Shown here: one piece after another, positions 1 to 11,558 of the stretch
How positions within the stretch are numbered: position 1 is the first letter of the stretch
How the letters are laid out: the number at the start of each line of letters is the position of its first letter
Origin: Platynereis dumerilii
Taxonomy: Eukaryota; Annelida; Polychaeta; Phyllodocida; Nereididae
Reading direction: 5' to 3'
Assembly: GCA_026936325.1 (NCBI GenBank)
Contig: JAPTHN010000003.1
Location: 79,783,006 to 79,847,005 of the forward strand
Length of the DNA: 64,000 nucleotides
The notes under the pieces: model-generated
The model's database searches: none
Seen by the model: the letters and a program-made list of their open reading frames with translations, nothing else
Told to the model about the DNA's origin: nothing
Position numbers and translations under genes: made by a program

Positions 1-290
1 ACACAGTTAGCATATTGCTTGTAATAGCCAATAAGCGGCAAACTAACCAAGTTTCAGTCTTATAATATTTCAGTAACTCAGCAGTAACAGTACTAGAAAG
101 TATTAAGTCCACAGAGTCTCCTAAATTACTTAATGTGAATAATAGAATCAAGCTTCAACTGATGTGTTTACTCAAATTATTGGCAGCATTTCAAATTATT
201 CTTTTTGTTTAGGAACTGTTATAAATGGAATATTAGGAAGAGTAAGTACTCTAACTATAGAAGAGTTGTTAGTGTTACAAAATTTATGAA
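1..290 (+). repeat. Dispersed repeat X, copy 1
   Basis: This stretch is repeated almost base for base, in the same orientation, at 6213-6502. It begins at the left window edge, so its true start is not visible. It has no convincing coding potential; the small reading frames in it are short and unlike any family I know. In the right copy it runs straight into repeat Y, whereas here it is followed by unrelated sequence, so X and Y are separate modules or one was rearranged. Confidence 0.8.
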
Positions 291-1210
291 AAGCAAGAAT
301 TTGAAATGTTGAATCACTTCCACATTGTGACTTGCGTCAGGCCAAAATATTTCATCGTAAGCGGTGATGTTTTTTCATGTTTTTTTCTTAAACCCAGTAT
401 AATGATTGATGAAGCATGTCCTCTTTATAAAATCACCCCTTATATCTGTGGAATTCATCTGCATGCTTATTACAACTGTGGATGGTTGGCATTGGTTGCA
501 GAATGTCACATCATTTGTGAGAATGTGAATTGACAAGGGCTTGTCCTGGAGCAGAGAGCTCAATCAGGACAAAAAAAATCAAATCATCTTGGGTTTATCA
601 AGCACAAATCCCCTGGCAGTCGGGCAGCCCATAGCCTAAATTCCATAATAACCAACAAGAGCACTCTGACAAGAGGTAATAGATGAAGAAATGGGTTAAA
701 CTCAATAGTATCAATGCCTCTCGGGTGGAATTGAGACCAAACCAGAGTTTCTTGCTAATTCTACTCGTGATAGTAAATTATGCGTTCAATTGTCATGTGT
801 GTTTCATAGACTTTCAATCAGTGGATTTTTTGAGGTGATACTTCTGCCCTGCGCTGATATATTCTTAATGACTCTATTTGGCGCCATCCGCCTCTGCATA
901 GATGGCCAAAGGCCTCCCAACAGGAGGCTTTTTCCAAGATTCGGAAAATCAGGCTGTGAAACTATATGTAAGCAAAAAGGGGCTAACGTTGAGCATAAAA
1001 TGCGGACCAAATTTGCGGAACGGTGTGCAGCGGGATTTCGTAATAAAACGCGGATGCACAGTTGCGGAACAGGCCTTTTTTGCGGGATCGGCCGTATTTA
1101 AATGAGGTTGGGATCAAATATGTGGAACAAGCTGAATTTGCTTTATAAATCGCCTCTATATATATATTTTTTTAATTTTTTTGTTCATTAACGAGAATCA
1201 TTAGTTAGTC
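291..1210. other. Unassigned sequence between repeats X and Y
   Basis: No gene recognised. A patch at about 880-1100 is richer in CG dinucleotides than its surroundings and has a small hairpin near 912-932. The short overlapping frames there (about 100 residues at most) have no recognisable motif. A TA-rich run lies near 1157-1170. Confidence 0.4.
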
Positions 1211-1450
1211 TAGGGTGGCCGGTAAAAAGACCAATTTCTGAAATTCATATCGCATACCCTTTCATTTTATGCGAAATGGTAAAATAAGCACTCTGTCAAA
1301 ATTTTAGAAAGATCCTTCGAGTCTAAGTGGTCCCCCAATGCCACTCGGTTTCAGACCAAAATTTATAAATAATTCATTTTTGCGTAATCGCGGTTTTAAA
1401 TATCTCGCTTATTATTGGACATGCAATGATACTATTTATACCATTGATCT
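1211..1450 (-). repeat. Dispersed repeat Y, copy 1 (inverted)
   Basis: The reverse complement of this segment matches 6502-6737 at moderate identity, with aligned blocks such as the TAGGGTGGCC start and the ACCATTGATCT end. It lies upstream of the BEL/Pao fossil in the opposite orientation to the downstream copy. It is a dispersed repeat of unknown class with no coding content. Confidence 0.7.
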
Positions 1451-2232
1451 CAGGAGAAAATAAGCTTCAATTTGAGTACCTGGAAGCTATATCTATGATA
1501 ACTTTGAAGCTGGCAGGATTTTGAGAAAACTCAAAATTTCATGTCGTCAAGCCAAATCGCTCAAAACGTTAGTTTATATATTTTCAAATTTAGCTGAATT
1601 AAAATTCCTACTAAGAATAAAGTACATAAGGAACAATTTCCTGTTGAAAGTGAGAATATTGACAGGTTTTCATGGTGTGATAGCCTTGCTGCAGAGACAC
1701 ACAAATCTACACTGTATATATGTGTATTGGAACGCATATTGAGAATCTGTATTGCCAAAATTGTTTCTGTAAGTGTTTTGCATAACACCAGGTGGCAGAT
1801 AAATCAAATCTTAATTAATTGTCCACTAGATGGCAGTAAATCTTTTTGTCAGGTGGTCCAGAAATTGGCTCCAAAAATGTGTTCACTTTGACTCTGATTT
1901 TACTACTGAAAGCATCACTCAGGATGTACTAGCAAATTATTGCTTTTTTAACTGATCATGGAATTTTATTCCTGACTTTACTGGATTTTCTATATGGAAC
2001 CACTTTACTGAATGTTCTACATGTAAGCCATGATGAATTGTTGGAAAGGGATTGAAACCTGATTATGTCAGAATTGGAAATACATACATTACGTCGTACA
2101 TTTACTGAATAAAGTATTGTCAAGTTCAACTGCAAGTCTCCTTCATCTCATTCCAACATAGTTCCAATTGACAACGTGGATCCAGACTTCACTGCTTCAT
2201 CTGGAGGACACTAATATCGCTATCGCACCACC
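1451..2232 (+). other. Upstream region of the BEL/Pao fossil, with possible LTR tail
   Basis: No gene recognised. The last ~200 bases hold a polyadenylation-type AATAAA at 2108-2113, followed by a leader running to the Gag start at 2233. This would suit the R-U5 end of an LTR plus leader. I could not fix the LTR boundaries, because I see no matching LTR at the other side and no convincing primer-binding site. Confidence 0.35.
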
Positions 2233-4824
2233 ATGGCTGAAAAGGCAGCGGAACTGAAGCCTACAAGAACGCAAAATAAAAGCAAGGTAACTACAGCTGC
2301 TAAGAAACTCTCTGGAGCTATCAAAAGAAATGCTGACAAATCGAGCATAAAAAATTTTCATGATGAACTTGAGCAGGCTATGGCTGACTTTGCACTTGTT
2401 AATGAAGAGTACAATGAAGTGGTCACTGAAAATGATTTGGAAGACTTTAAGGTTGTGAATGACCTAAATTTAGAACAATATGAAACAGCTGTTATTGAAA
2501 CTTATGAAAAGGCCAAATCTGAGTTCAAAGAGTGCAAAAAAGCTGTTATCACACCTCTGTTATCCCGACTTGACACCTCCAAGAGCAGGCTTTCGCGCCT
2601 GTGTGAAAGGACTAAAGCATTAGTGGAGGATAAAGGGATTGGAATGTCTTCACAGTTGTTTGATGGATTGAATAAACAGTTTGCTCCATTGATACAGGAT
2701 GTTCAAAATGTACTGATACAACTTATTGAATTGCAAGACCCAGATAGTCTTACTGAAACACAAACTGATATTAATCAATTGTTAGGTGAATGTGACTCTA
2801 TTCAACTTGAATGTAACTTAGCTCTTCACAAGTCACAAGGTTCCGTTACTACTGGTCCTGTTGGTACTCATTCTGTAAATTTTAGTGGTAGTCCTTCCAT
2901 CCTTAAACAGAATGACAGTGATCCTTCACAAGGGGGTCTGAGTGCAAAGAGTGGTGCAGAGGCCAGAGGTGATGTAAAGGTCCAAAAATTGACTTTACCT
3001 GTGTTTAGTGGCAATCGAGCTGATTGGCCTGAATTTAAAGTAGTTTGGAGGGAATTGGCAGAAAATTCTTTCAAAAACAAAACTGCTCTTGCATTTGAGT
3101 TGAAACGTTCACTTAAAGGTACTGCAAAGGACAAGGTTAAGAATGTTTATGTTACTCGTGCTGATGCATATGATACAATGTGGGAACGCTTGTGTGAGTA
3201 CTATGATGATGTCAGTGCAGGCGTGTCTGCAGCTTTAGATAGTTTAAAGCGTTTAAAATCTGTAAAAGATGAAGACTATAGAGGTCTAGTGTATTTGATT
3301 GATGAAGTAGAAAGTGTTCATTCTCAGTTAACAGAAATGAAGCAGGTAGATGCTCTTTCAGCCAGAGAGGTTGATGCTATTTGTGATCTCTTGCCCAGTA
3401 CTGTGAGAAGGGAGTGGAATAGGTTGTATTATGAATTTGCTGTTCAAGATAAAATCAAACCTCTTTCTAAGTTCATGAATTTCCTCTTAAAGGAGCGTAC
3501 TGCCATTGCCAGGTTAGCTGAGGGTCAAAAAAGTAAAAGGATTCATTCTGATACTAACTCCTCTGCTGTGGGTAAAGTACCATACAAACAGATTGGTAAA
3601 TCATCTTCATCTTGTGTTGTTCATAAGGGTGACGTGAAGCATAAAACAGCTGATTGTAAGGATTTCAAGGCTCTTTCGTTGGATGATAAGTTCAGTGCTC
3701 TTAGGGAAGCTCATGTTTGCTTTCGTTGTTTCGGGTGTCACCAGCGTGACCAGTGTAAGAGTATTGTAAAATGTGAATTTTGTAAGAAATCTAACCATCA
3801 TACCTTGATGTGTAAGCGTGGTCTGAACGGTCAAGCTGAATCCTCTGAGGTAGTTAGTCCAAACTTTGTAGTTTCGGGGAGTAGTCATTTGGTGAAAGCA
3901 CCAGCTGGTATGTCACTTTACGCTATTCAGCAGGCCTTTGTTGTGGATTCGGGCAAATCAGCAAATGTTTTCTGTGATAATGGCTCAAATACATCCTACA
4001 TAACCCACAGAGCTGCTGATAGGTTGCGGGCTAAAAGATTGGACAAGTTCACGTTGGACATAACAACCATGGGAAATGTCAGTAGAGAGTACGAAACCAG
4101 GTTGTATGAGGTTGTTATTAGAACTGTAAGTGGGGAGCTCATACGTGTCCAAGCTTTTGGTATTGAGACCATTACTGGTCCTGTTTCTTCTTTGGATCTT
4201 GAGTGCTTGTCGCATATTTTTCCTGATCGAGATATTTCTGTGCTTCAGCGTAGGTCATCAAATGTAGATGTGCTTTTGGGCTGCGACTATTTCTCGCTTC
4301 ATCCCAAGAGGGAGCTTTGTAGACAAGGTAACTTGAGTATCATGCAGGGTGAGTTAGGTGTATGTCTAGTTGGCAGTCATCCTGATCTCAAGGAGGATAC
4401 TGAGATTAGTTGTAACATGATCAAGGTTGCACATGATCGGAGAGTAAAGTCTGACTGTAATTTTGTCATGAATAAGCAACTTTTGCAACCAAGTCTCACT
4501 GGATTTTGTGTCAGTGTCAAGAAAGGTTGTGATGTAAACTTCGTGTCCAGAAGGATGCAGGATGTCACAAATCTGTTTATCGAAGGTGAACAGTTGGCCA
4601 CTGGTGCAAACCCAAAGTGTGGGGGATGCAAATGTGGCAAATGTCCGTCGGTTGGTCATACTTACTCATTTAGGGAGGAACAAGAGTTAAGGTTGATTCA
4701 GGATAATCTAAGGTACAGTGAGCAGGAATGTTGTTGGTATACAAGTTATCCATGGTTGGTAGATCCTGGGCAATTACCTGACAATTACAATGTCGCTGTT
4801 GCCACTTTGCGTAACACTGAGTGA
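2233..4824 (+). pseudogene. BEL/Pao Gag-protease region
   Basis: An 863-residue open frame with the fossil's Gag and protease parts. Residues ~1-200 are acidic and helical and probably form coiled coil. Residues ~250-410 match the DUF1759 Gag domain typical of BEL/Pao polyproteins. Residues ~470-535 are rich in Cys and His, including CFRCFGCHQRDQC and CEFCKKSNHHTLMC, a nucleic-acid-binding finger region. Residues ~575-700 resemble the aspartic protease. The start at 2233 lies in a good eukaryotic context (ACCACCATGG). In living family members this polyprotein forms the particle and processes itself in the cytoplasm. Part of a broken element. Confidence 0.8.
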
Positions 4825-4858
4825 GTGAGTGAGTGAGTTTGTGTTTTACGCCCCATCA
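4821..4858. repeat. Short (GTGA)n-headed insertion with 12-bp target duplication
   Basis: A ~38-bp segment starting with GTGAGTGAGTGAGTGAG and continuing into a TTTACGCC-type sequence sits between two copies of GCGTAACACTGA (4809-4820 and 4859-4870). The flanking direct repeat is the signature of a retroposition-type insertion, and the (GTGA)n-TTTACGCC string resembles the terminus of a SINE- or LINE-like family in marine invertebrates. It is younger than the BEL/Pao fossil it sits in. Confidence 0.6.
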
Positions 4859-5339
4859 GCGTAACACTGAGAAAACTCTAGTTAAGGATCCTCGGTGGTC
4901 GGAGAAGTATGCAGAGCAAATCGAGGATATGCTGAAAAGAGGTGTGGCTAGGAAGTTGTCAGATCAGGAGTTGAATTCTTGGAAAGGACCTCGGTTTTAT
5001 ATTAGTCATTTGGCTGTGTACAATCCAAAGTCACAATCAACTCCGGTGAGAATTGTCTTTAATTCCAGTCAAAATTGTAGTGGCGTTTCTTTGAATAGCA
5101 CTTTAGCTAAGGGACCTGATGGTTATATGAACAATCTCTTGGGACTTCTGTTGCGCTGGAGGGAAGAGTCGGTTGCTGTGGTGGGGGACATTCGTAAAAT
5201 GTTCCATTCTGTTCGGTTGGAAACTTTGGAGCAGCAATGTCATCGGTTCCTATGGCGTGATTTGGATACAACTAGAGGGTATACCTCAAAAGGTCTTTAC
5301 ATTGGGGATGTTGATTATAGACAAGGCTGCATGCTTTAA

Positions 5340-6212
5340 TAATTACAATTTTAAAATTACAAAACAGATCTCAGGGATGATACGACGTTACCCGAGGCGA
5401 GGTTAGACATGCTCGGTTCTCTCCTTCTTTCATGTGGCTTCGCTCCTTGAGTTTATTTAAAAGATATTCATTGCAGGGGTTTTCATAAGCATTTAATCTT
5501 GACTGCTTAGCATTTCACTTTATTTTATAGGTTTTGTAAATCAATCTGAATTAGGTAAGAAGCCATGTGGAAAGTTGGAAAGAAACACATTATGTAAATT
5601 AAATTAACATAAGATTAGCGTATCTAATGATTAGTTTGCTTGATTAGATAATGATTGGTTGATGCAAAAATCAGACCTTCATTAAGATGCAACACTTCGT
5701 AAAGACTCAAACTTTTGTTAATACTAAGGTAATTTCTTTTTATTAGAGCTGTTTGCGGATTGGCAGCCCAAACAGTTTCAAAATTAACTTTAAACTTGGT
5801 CATGTGATGTCACTGGCTTAGAAATGTTTTGTTTGTGTCAGTTATGGTTTGTTTATGTCAGTTATTTATGGTTAATCAGCTAATTCAATTCTTATCATAT
5901 CTAGCAGCATAGGTGACAACAAACAAACTAAGTAAATGACTTGAGGTACTTGATCAATTAAGAAGATTAGGAGACCAACAGAAAACTGTCGATGATGTGG
6001 CAAAGCCTGTTTGCAAATTGAAAATAAGAAAATTAATTTCTCTAGTGGACCGCCAATCCGCGAAGATCTATAAGACTTTATGAACAAAGAATGAATTTAA
6101 TGAAAGGCATTTCCAAGATTTACTACATGGTCAGACCAAGGCCTGGTCATCATTGATATGGACCCTTGGTACAAGGGAGCCAAATTTAGCATCTCATCAC
6201 TCAAAGCATGAC
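5340..6212. other. Unassigned AT-rich sequence downstream of the BEL/Pao fossil
   Basis: No gene recognised. Two short segments near 5752-5770 and 6048-6062 share the words GCGGATTGGC / GCCAATCCGC in opposite orientation, which may mark the ends of a small inverted-repeat element. Otherwise featureless. Confidence 0.3.
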
Positions 6213-6502
6213 ACACAGTTAGCATATTGCTTGTAATAGCCAATAAGCGGCAAACGAACCAAGTTTCAGTCTTATAATATTTCAGTAACTCAGCAGTAAC
6301 AGTACTAGAAAGTATTAAGTCCACAGAGTCTCCTAAATTACTTAATGTGAATAATAGAATCAAGCTTCAACTGATGTGTTTACTCATATTATTGGCAGCA
6401 TTTCAAATTATTCTTTTTGTTTAGGAACTGTTATAAATGGAATATTAGGAAGAGTAAGTACTCTAACTATAGAAGAGTTGTTAGTGTTACAAAATTTATG
6501 AA
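6213..6502 (+). repeat. Dispersed repeat X, copy 2
   Basis: Near-identical to 1-290 and in the same orientation. Here it is contiguous with repeat Y. Very few differences are visible by eye, which implies a recent duplication or a young repeat family. Confidence 0.85.
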
Positions 6503-6737
6503 GATCAATGGTATAAATATTATCATTGTATGTCGAATAATAGGCGAGATATTTATAACCGCAACTTCGCAAAAGGACATTTTTAGAAAATATTGGGCAG
6601 AAACCGAATGGCTTTGGGGGCCACTTAGACTTGAAGGACCTTTCTTAAATTTTAACAGCGTGTTTATTTTACCATTTCGCAGAAAATGAAGGGGTAAGCG
6701 ATATGAATTTAAGAATTTTTTTTTTTCGGCCACCCTA
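6502..6737 (+). repeat. Dispersed repeat Y, copy 2
   Basis: Inverted relative to the copy at 1211-1450 and clearly more diverged from it than the X copies are from each other. Ends at CCACCCTA. Class unknown; no coding content. Confidence 0.7.
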
Positions 6738-8204
6738 TAGTTACCTACACTAAATTTTTGAAATAGTTACAACAATTATGACCTAGATATATATCTAGAT
6801 CTCTATCCCACACTTCGCCACTCATGAGTTCCTCCGCCAGCCAGACCACTCATGGGTTTCAGTGGACTGATCCACCGCCCTGAGTGGGTTTTATTTTAGT
6901 ATCCCAGTAATCAGTGTACACCAACCATTTTCTGTGAAGGTTTATTTGTTACCTTCACAGAAATATCAAATTAAAATGTATCCGATATGTACTTGTTATT
7001 GTATCCTTTCGTTCACGGACTGAAATGAAGGCAGTCCCTTTGTTGCGGAATAGTGACAGCTGTGAAGGTGCTATTTAAAAAGCCCCCACATACATTACTG
7101 GACAGCAATAATTCGTCATGAATGGCTAAAAGGAGGATACCAATGTCAACTAAATACAGTATGCATGAAAAGAAAATTATGACATTTCTAGAGACTTCAC
7201 AGGTATGCATTGCAAAAGGTAACGGAAAAAAAAAGACCCATCGTATTTCATTAGATGTTGCTGTGACAGTAAGTCATTTAAATTGATTCGCAAACAGAAT
7301 TTCCCAAAAAATCTTATTTAAAAAAAAATAATAATATTTCACATCATAACACCTAAGCAATAAACTGCACTGTATCATACAAGCTCATACGATGCATTGC
7401 AATGCCATCGCATCATGCAGTAATTGTAATGTATGAGTTGCTCATCAATTTTTCATGGGGGAGCTGTGTGTTCACTTTTTTCTTTGTGAAGAATACAATG
7501 TACATTGCCTTGTTACGGAGTTCTTGTCCTATCCTCATCCATCTAGTCTTGAGGTGCTACATGCACTGTCAAATATCCACTGCAATTTGTGCTGCACAGT
7601 TGCTCTCACACTATTTAATTAAGTTAAAAACACATTAGCTTAGTTACTTTAATATGGAATGCCTGAATTTATGATGAGGCTCCACTTTGCTGATAAATAT
7701 TTTCAAATGAACTTTAAATGCACTAAACTGACTTCAAGTTGGTGGAATTAATTAGCAATTTCACACCATTTCCCATATTCAAGCTGTACTATATGGTATA
7801 TTGGTCGGTTTTTAGTTAAGCAGTATTACAGGTAGGTTTTATCAATATCTGACAGGCAAACTTTTAAAAAGCTGCCTCCTGATTGGTCCAAGCCATTAGT
7901 TTTGGTAAACGGTAGCAAAATCCCTAATGCTAAACAGATTGCACTGTTTACCTCATAGCTAGTCAACATTTGCATAGTATTCCAAGGCTATACTGCATCG
8001 TTTGCTTAATATATGTAACAACTGGCAATTGTTATAGTCCGTAGTTTTGCAACACATTTTTGATGATGTCCTAGCTACTGGGCTGCAAATGATGCTGTTT
8101 GACTCTTGCTGGTCCCAAGCCATACTAATAGGTTGTAAGTATCAAAGGCTGTCGTTGGGCATGTCCTTTTGCTCTTAGGTTGCTGTGACAACAAGGCGAG
8201 TAAG
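6738..8204. other. Unassigned intergenic sequence
   Basis: No gene recognised. Holds a short perfect inverted word pair (TCTGTGAAGGT/ACCTTCACAGA near 6932-6962) and otherwise AT-rich unique-looking sequence. Small frames here have no recognisable domain. Confidence 0.35.
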
Positions 8205-8612
8205 TGATAGCTTGGCCTAGGGCCAAGGTCCGTTGAAGCCGGGCGGAGGACCTAGGGTTTGCTGCTGTGCTGTCTATTGTTTTCTATTTTCGGCTATTGT
8301 TCTATTTATGTCAATTCCTTCTATTCACGTGCTCTGCATTTGTTTTCTGTGATTTTGTGGTTTTCTTTTATTTCTCACCTCTCCCTCCTTTATCCTGCTT
8401 CTGGGCCTCACAGTTTCTCTATCTTGTGAATGCCTTCCTTTCCCTATATATACTCCTCTCTTTCCCGCCTCTGGGTCGCGTCTCTTTCTTGCACCCACCC
8501 ACTTCCTCCCTTTCTTCTTCCTTCTCTGTCTTGCCTACCTCCCTTCTATCCGTCCTTCCTTCCTTTCGGGGTCTCACCCTTATCTCAAAATTCCTAACTA
8601 TAAAAATTCAAA
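8205..8612 (+). repeat. Split direct repeat A1
   Basis: 408-bp pyrimidine-rich terminal repeat matching 11557-11964 at about 99%. In this order, the A and B repeats let a circular intermediate form and the tyrosine recombinase integrate it. The long open frame across it only reflects its biased composition. Confidence 0.9.
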
Positions 8613-8646
8613 GAGAGGTGCCACAGGCAGCATATCTGCGCAGGGT

Positions 8647-10335
8647 GTGGAGGGCCCGACCCTCGACCAAAGTGTCCCAATCCCAGCTGTAAATCCCCCC
8701 CCTCTTCCAGTGGCGCCTCTGCCAATCCCTCCTCTCAATCCTGAATTTTCTCCTGCTCTCGATCTAGGTTACTGGGCCACCTTTCTCCCGCAGGTTTATC
8801 CCCCGGACCAAGCTGCCCACATCCTCTCTCTTTTAGTTACAGGTGTCCCCGTTGGTAGGCCTCCAGCTTCTTCCAAAATCGTCTCCCATAATTGGCCCTC
8901 TAGCATTAATTTCAGGTCTCAAGTCACCGACCTTATCCAGTCTGACCTCGCCGCTGGGCGTCTCCAGGGTCCTTTCAGGGAACCCCCTTATGATTCCTAT
9001 ATCGTCTCTCCCTTGGGGGCTTTTCCCAAGAAGAAATCTACTAAGATCCGCATGATTCACGATCTCTCTTATCCCTTTAAAGATTCTGTCAACGCCTTGA
9101 TAGACCCTGAGGACTGCACTCTCTCTTATTCCTCGGTCGAGGACGCTGCTGATCGTTGTCGTCTCCTCAGTCCCGGGCCTGTGTTTATGGCTAAACTTGA
9201 TCTCAAAGATGCCTATAAACACGTCTTCATCAGGCCCGAGGACTGGCACCTCATGGGTCTATCTTGGCCTGACTCAGCAGGCTGCACTCAGTTTTACTTC
9301 TCTCGTGTACTCAATTTTGGTCTTAGGTCAGCCCCCTTCTTGTTTGATATTTTCGCTGGGGCCCTTGAACTGTTCATGGCCCGTGCGGGCGTCTCTGATT
9401 CCATAATATGTTATGTCGACGATTTTCTCGTTATATCCGATTCCCCAGTGAGCTGTCGACAGAGTCTGAACTCGATGCTCGCCACTTGTGCGGCATCTGG
9501 CTTCACGGTGCAGCCCTCCAAGGTCACTGACCCGAGTCCGGAGGTCGAGTTCCTGGGGATCATCATTGACGCCCGCAGGGGCCAACTTCGTATCTCCGAC
9601 GAGCGACTGGAGGATCTTAGGTCCGAGATCCAGGGCTGGCTCGCCATTAAGTTTATCTCCAAGCGTCGTCTCCTCAGTGTCGTTGGCAAGTGTTCTTTCG
9701 CGGCTAGGGTCGTCCGCCAGGGGAGGGCATTCTTGGGGCGTCTCATTCACGCGGCCAAGTCAGTTACCGGCCTCCACCACTCCGTGAAGCTTGATTTGGA
9801 CGCCCGAGCTGATCTTTCTTGGTGGGTGCAGTGTATTGCATCCCACAATGGTGTCTCCTATTTTAACCCCTCCTGGGACGACCCTGTCCACATTTTTTCC
9901 GATGCCAGCGGCCTGGGGGCCGGCGCTTGCTGCGGGGATGAATGGTTCTCTCTTCCTTACTCCGGTTCCCTCGCCTTTATGACCTCTCACTCCATAAACT
10001 GGCGTGAGTTTCACGCAGCCTTGTCTGCACTCGTCTGCTGGGGTCGCCAGCATCATTCACGTTCCATCATATTCCACATTGACAACACCACTGTCGTTCA
10101 CATTCTCAACAGATCATATACTCCAGTTAGGGAACTTATGTGGTTTGTCCGGCAGTGGTGTCTCGTCGTGGAGCTGCACAATCTCACCGTGCAGCCCATC
10201 TATATCTCCACTGACGACAATGTGGATGCTGACGACCTCAGCAGGCTTCGTGTTTCCTCCTTCAGGGCCAGGAACCCCTCTTCCTCCCAATCCATGACCT
10301 GGCCCGATCAATCCTTCATGTCCTCTTATACTTAA
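8647..10335 (+). CDS. Fossil RT-RNase H region of the Ngaro-like element
   Basis: A 562-residue open frame. Residues ~85-300 hold reverse transcriptase motifs: MAKLDLKDAYKH, FGLRSAPFLFD and the catalytic CYVDDFL near residue 258. Residues ~415-540 hold RNase H: FSDASGLGAG, WREFHAALSAL and HIDNTTVVHILN. The RT and RNase H resemble those of DIRS-order elements, which are distant kin of Ty3/gypsy. Its role in living relatives is to copy element RNA into DNA and degrade the template. No adenine-methyltransferase domain, typical of DIRS1 proper, was seen, which favours the Ngaro group. Part of a broken element. Confidence 0.85.
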   Translation: MEGPTLDQSVPIPAVNPPPLPVAPLPIPPLNPEFSPALDLGYWATFLPQVYPPDQAAHILSLLVTGVPVGRPPASSKIVSHNWPSSINFRSQVTDLIQSDLAAGRLQGPFREPPYDSYIVSPLGAFPKKKSTKIRMIHDLSYPFKDSVNALIDPEDCTLSYSSVEDAADRCRLLSPGPVFMAKLDLKDAYKHVFIRPEDWHLMGLSWPDSAGCTQFYFSRVLNFGLRSAPFLFDIFAGALELFMARAGVSDSIICYVDDFLVISDSPVSCRQSLNSMLATCAASGFTVQPSKVTDPSPEVEFLGIIIDARRGQLRISDERLEDLRSEIQGWLAIKFISKRRLLSVVGKCSFAARVVRQGRAFLGRLIHAAKSVTGLHHSVKLDLDARADLSWWVQCIASHNGVSYFNPSWDDPVHIFSDASGLGAGACCGDEWFSLPYSGSLAFMTSHSINWREFHAALSALVCWGRQHHSRSIIFHIDNTTVVHILNRSYTPVRELMWFVRQWCLVVELHNLTVQPIYISTDDNVDADDLSRLRVSSFRARNPSSSQSMTWPDQSFMSSYT

Positions 10336-10387
10336 CCTCCCCCCCCCTCTCCACTCCCTCTCATACTCCTTTCTTTATTTTTCAGAG

Positions 10388-11441
10388 TTGGACCGCCAGG
10401 CCGAGGCGCTGGTCTCCTCGGGCTGGGCCCCCAGAAGTCGTGCAGGCTACGCCACTGCTGTCCGTCGGTACCTCTCCTTTGCTTCTTCCCATGCCCTCCC
10501 CCCTCTCCCCCTGGTGGAGTCCAATATCCTCCGTTTTATTTCTTTTCTTTACTCCCAGTCCCTTTCAGTTAGCACTATAAGATCTTATCTTTCTGGGCTC
10601 AGAGCCTGGGTTATATATCTGGGTTTCCCGGAGCCATCTATCTGGTCCCCTCGGGTTCAATTGGCCACGAGGGCCTTATCCAGATCCCAGCCCCCCCCCT
10701 CTCGCCCCACTCCAATTACCTTCCCTCTCCTCTCCTCTATCATGTCATGTTTTTCCTTTTCTCGCGACCATTTAGCGATCAGGGGGGCGCTTGCCCTCCA
10801 ATTTTTTGCCTGCCTCAGGGCCTCGGAGTTCTGTTCAGACTTTCTTCTCTCTCTCTTTCCCCTCCGATCCTCTCTGGTTTTTGACCCCTCGGCTTCCCCC
10901 CCCCCTGGTTCGCTATACCGCTCCCTCCTCCACAACAAGCCCACATGGTTTCACTGTTTCCGTGGGCTGCTCGGGGCATCCTGTTTGCGCCCCTTGTCTC
11001 CTCTACCATTTCATCTCTCATTTTCCTGCACCCTCATCTCATCCTCTTTTCTTGATGTCATCGGGTCTTCCTCTAACTTATTCTTTGTATAATTCCTCTC
11101 TTAAGTCAACTATAGCCTCTCTGGGCCTCAACCCAGCCTCTTACTCCACCCACTCACTTCGGGCCGGCGCGGCCACTCAAGCTGCTCAATCTGGTTTTTC
11201 ATCTCACGAAGTTCAGAGGCTGGGTCGTTGGAGGTCAAATGCCTATGTTTCTTACCTGAGGCCGGAGCCCGATGCCTTCTCTCTCTTAGCTTCTAGGCTG
11301 GTTCCCTATAGGCTTCTTTTTGCCTGGCCTCTCTTCTCACTCACCCCACTACCTGCTGCTCTTGGACTGGTGGTCTGGCTGGTCCGGAGCAGCAGGCTCC
11401 TTTCTGTCTCGTTTATGTACTCTCCTTCTATGTGTGTATGA
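10388..11441 (+). pseudogene. Fossil tyrosine-recombinase region of the Ngaro-like element
   Basis: The region downstream of RT-RNase H encodes a phage-integrase-like tyrosine recombinase. An N-terminal SAM-like part is seen near TIRSYLSGLRAW, and the C-terminal catalytic box near THSLRAGAATQAA and LGRWRSNAYVSYLRPE carries the H-x-x-R and W/Y signatures. This enzyme replaces the DDE integrase of LTR elements and inserts a circular DNA intermediate without target duplication. The region is not intact. Confidence 0.8.
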
Positions 11442-11558
11442 ATGGTGTGTGTCTGTGTATCTGTTTTGTGTTTGTCTTCTAGCCGAATTAAAGGCACTGC
11501 GGCCAATTTATAGTATTTCACTTGTTTGTATTATGTCCTCCGCCTGGTGGATTCAATG
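11376..11558 (+). repeat. Split direct repeat B1
   Basis: 183-bp repeat identical by eye to 12184-12366. It abuts A2 directly, overlapping it by two bases, which gives the internal B1A2 junction expected of split direct repeats. It also overlaps the end of the recombinase frame. Confidence 0.9.

Larger units (their letters stand above)
2233..5339 (+). mobile_element. BEL/Pao retrotransposon fossil (Gag, protease and start of RT)
   Basis: Fossil LTR-type element of the BEL/Pao superfamily. Recognised parts in order: a coiled Gag N-terminus; a DUF1759-type Gag domain around LPVFSGNRADWPEFK; a cysteine-rich Gag zinc-finger region; a retropepsin-like protease region around SNTSYITHRAA; and the first part of a Pao-type reverse transcriptase (KGPRFYISHLAVYNP, VVGDIRKMFHSVRL). 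RNase H, integrase and a 3' LTR are not seen in the window. The element is broken, with a few breaks. Its age cannot be set from LTR divergence because no LTR pair is present. It is flanked at a distance by repeats X and Y. Confidence 0.85.

Noticed and set aside
910-935. Hairpin followed by T-run resembling an intrinsic terminator
   Set aside because: The window is eukaryotic; the hairpin is short and there is no gene upstream.
8267-8692. 141-residue hydrophobic frame that looks like a membrane protein, with a 139-residue twin at 11619-12038
   Set aside because: It lies in the pyrimidine-rich A1/A2 repeats of the Ngaro-type fossil; hydrophobicity comes from TTC/CTC-rich DNA, and the tail differs where the repeat ends.
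8833-9249. Minus-strand frames opposite the RT-RNase H region (also 9328-9750, 9411-9746, 9760-10056)
   Set aside because: Antisense shadows of a long coding frame in GC-richer DNA; no domains.
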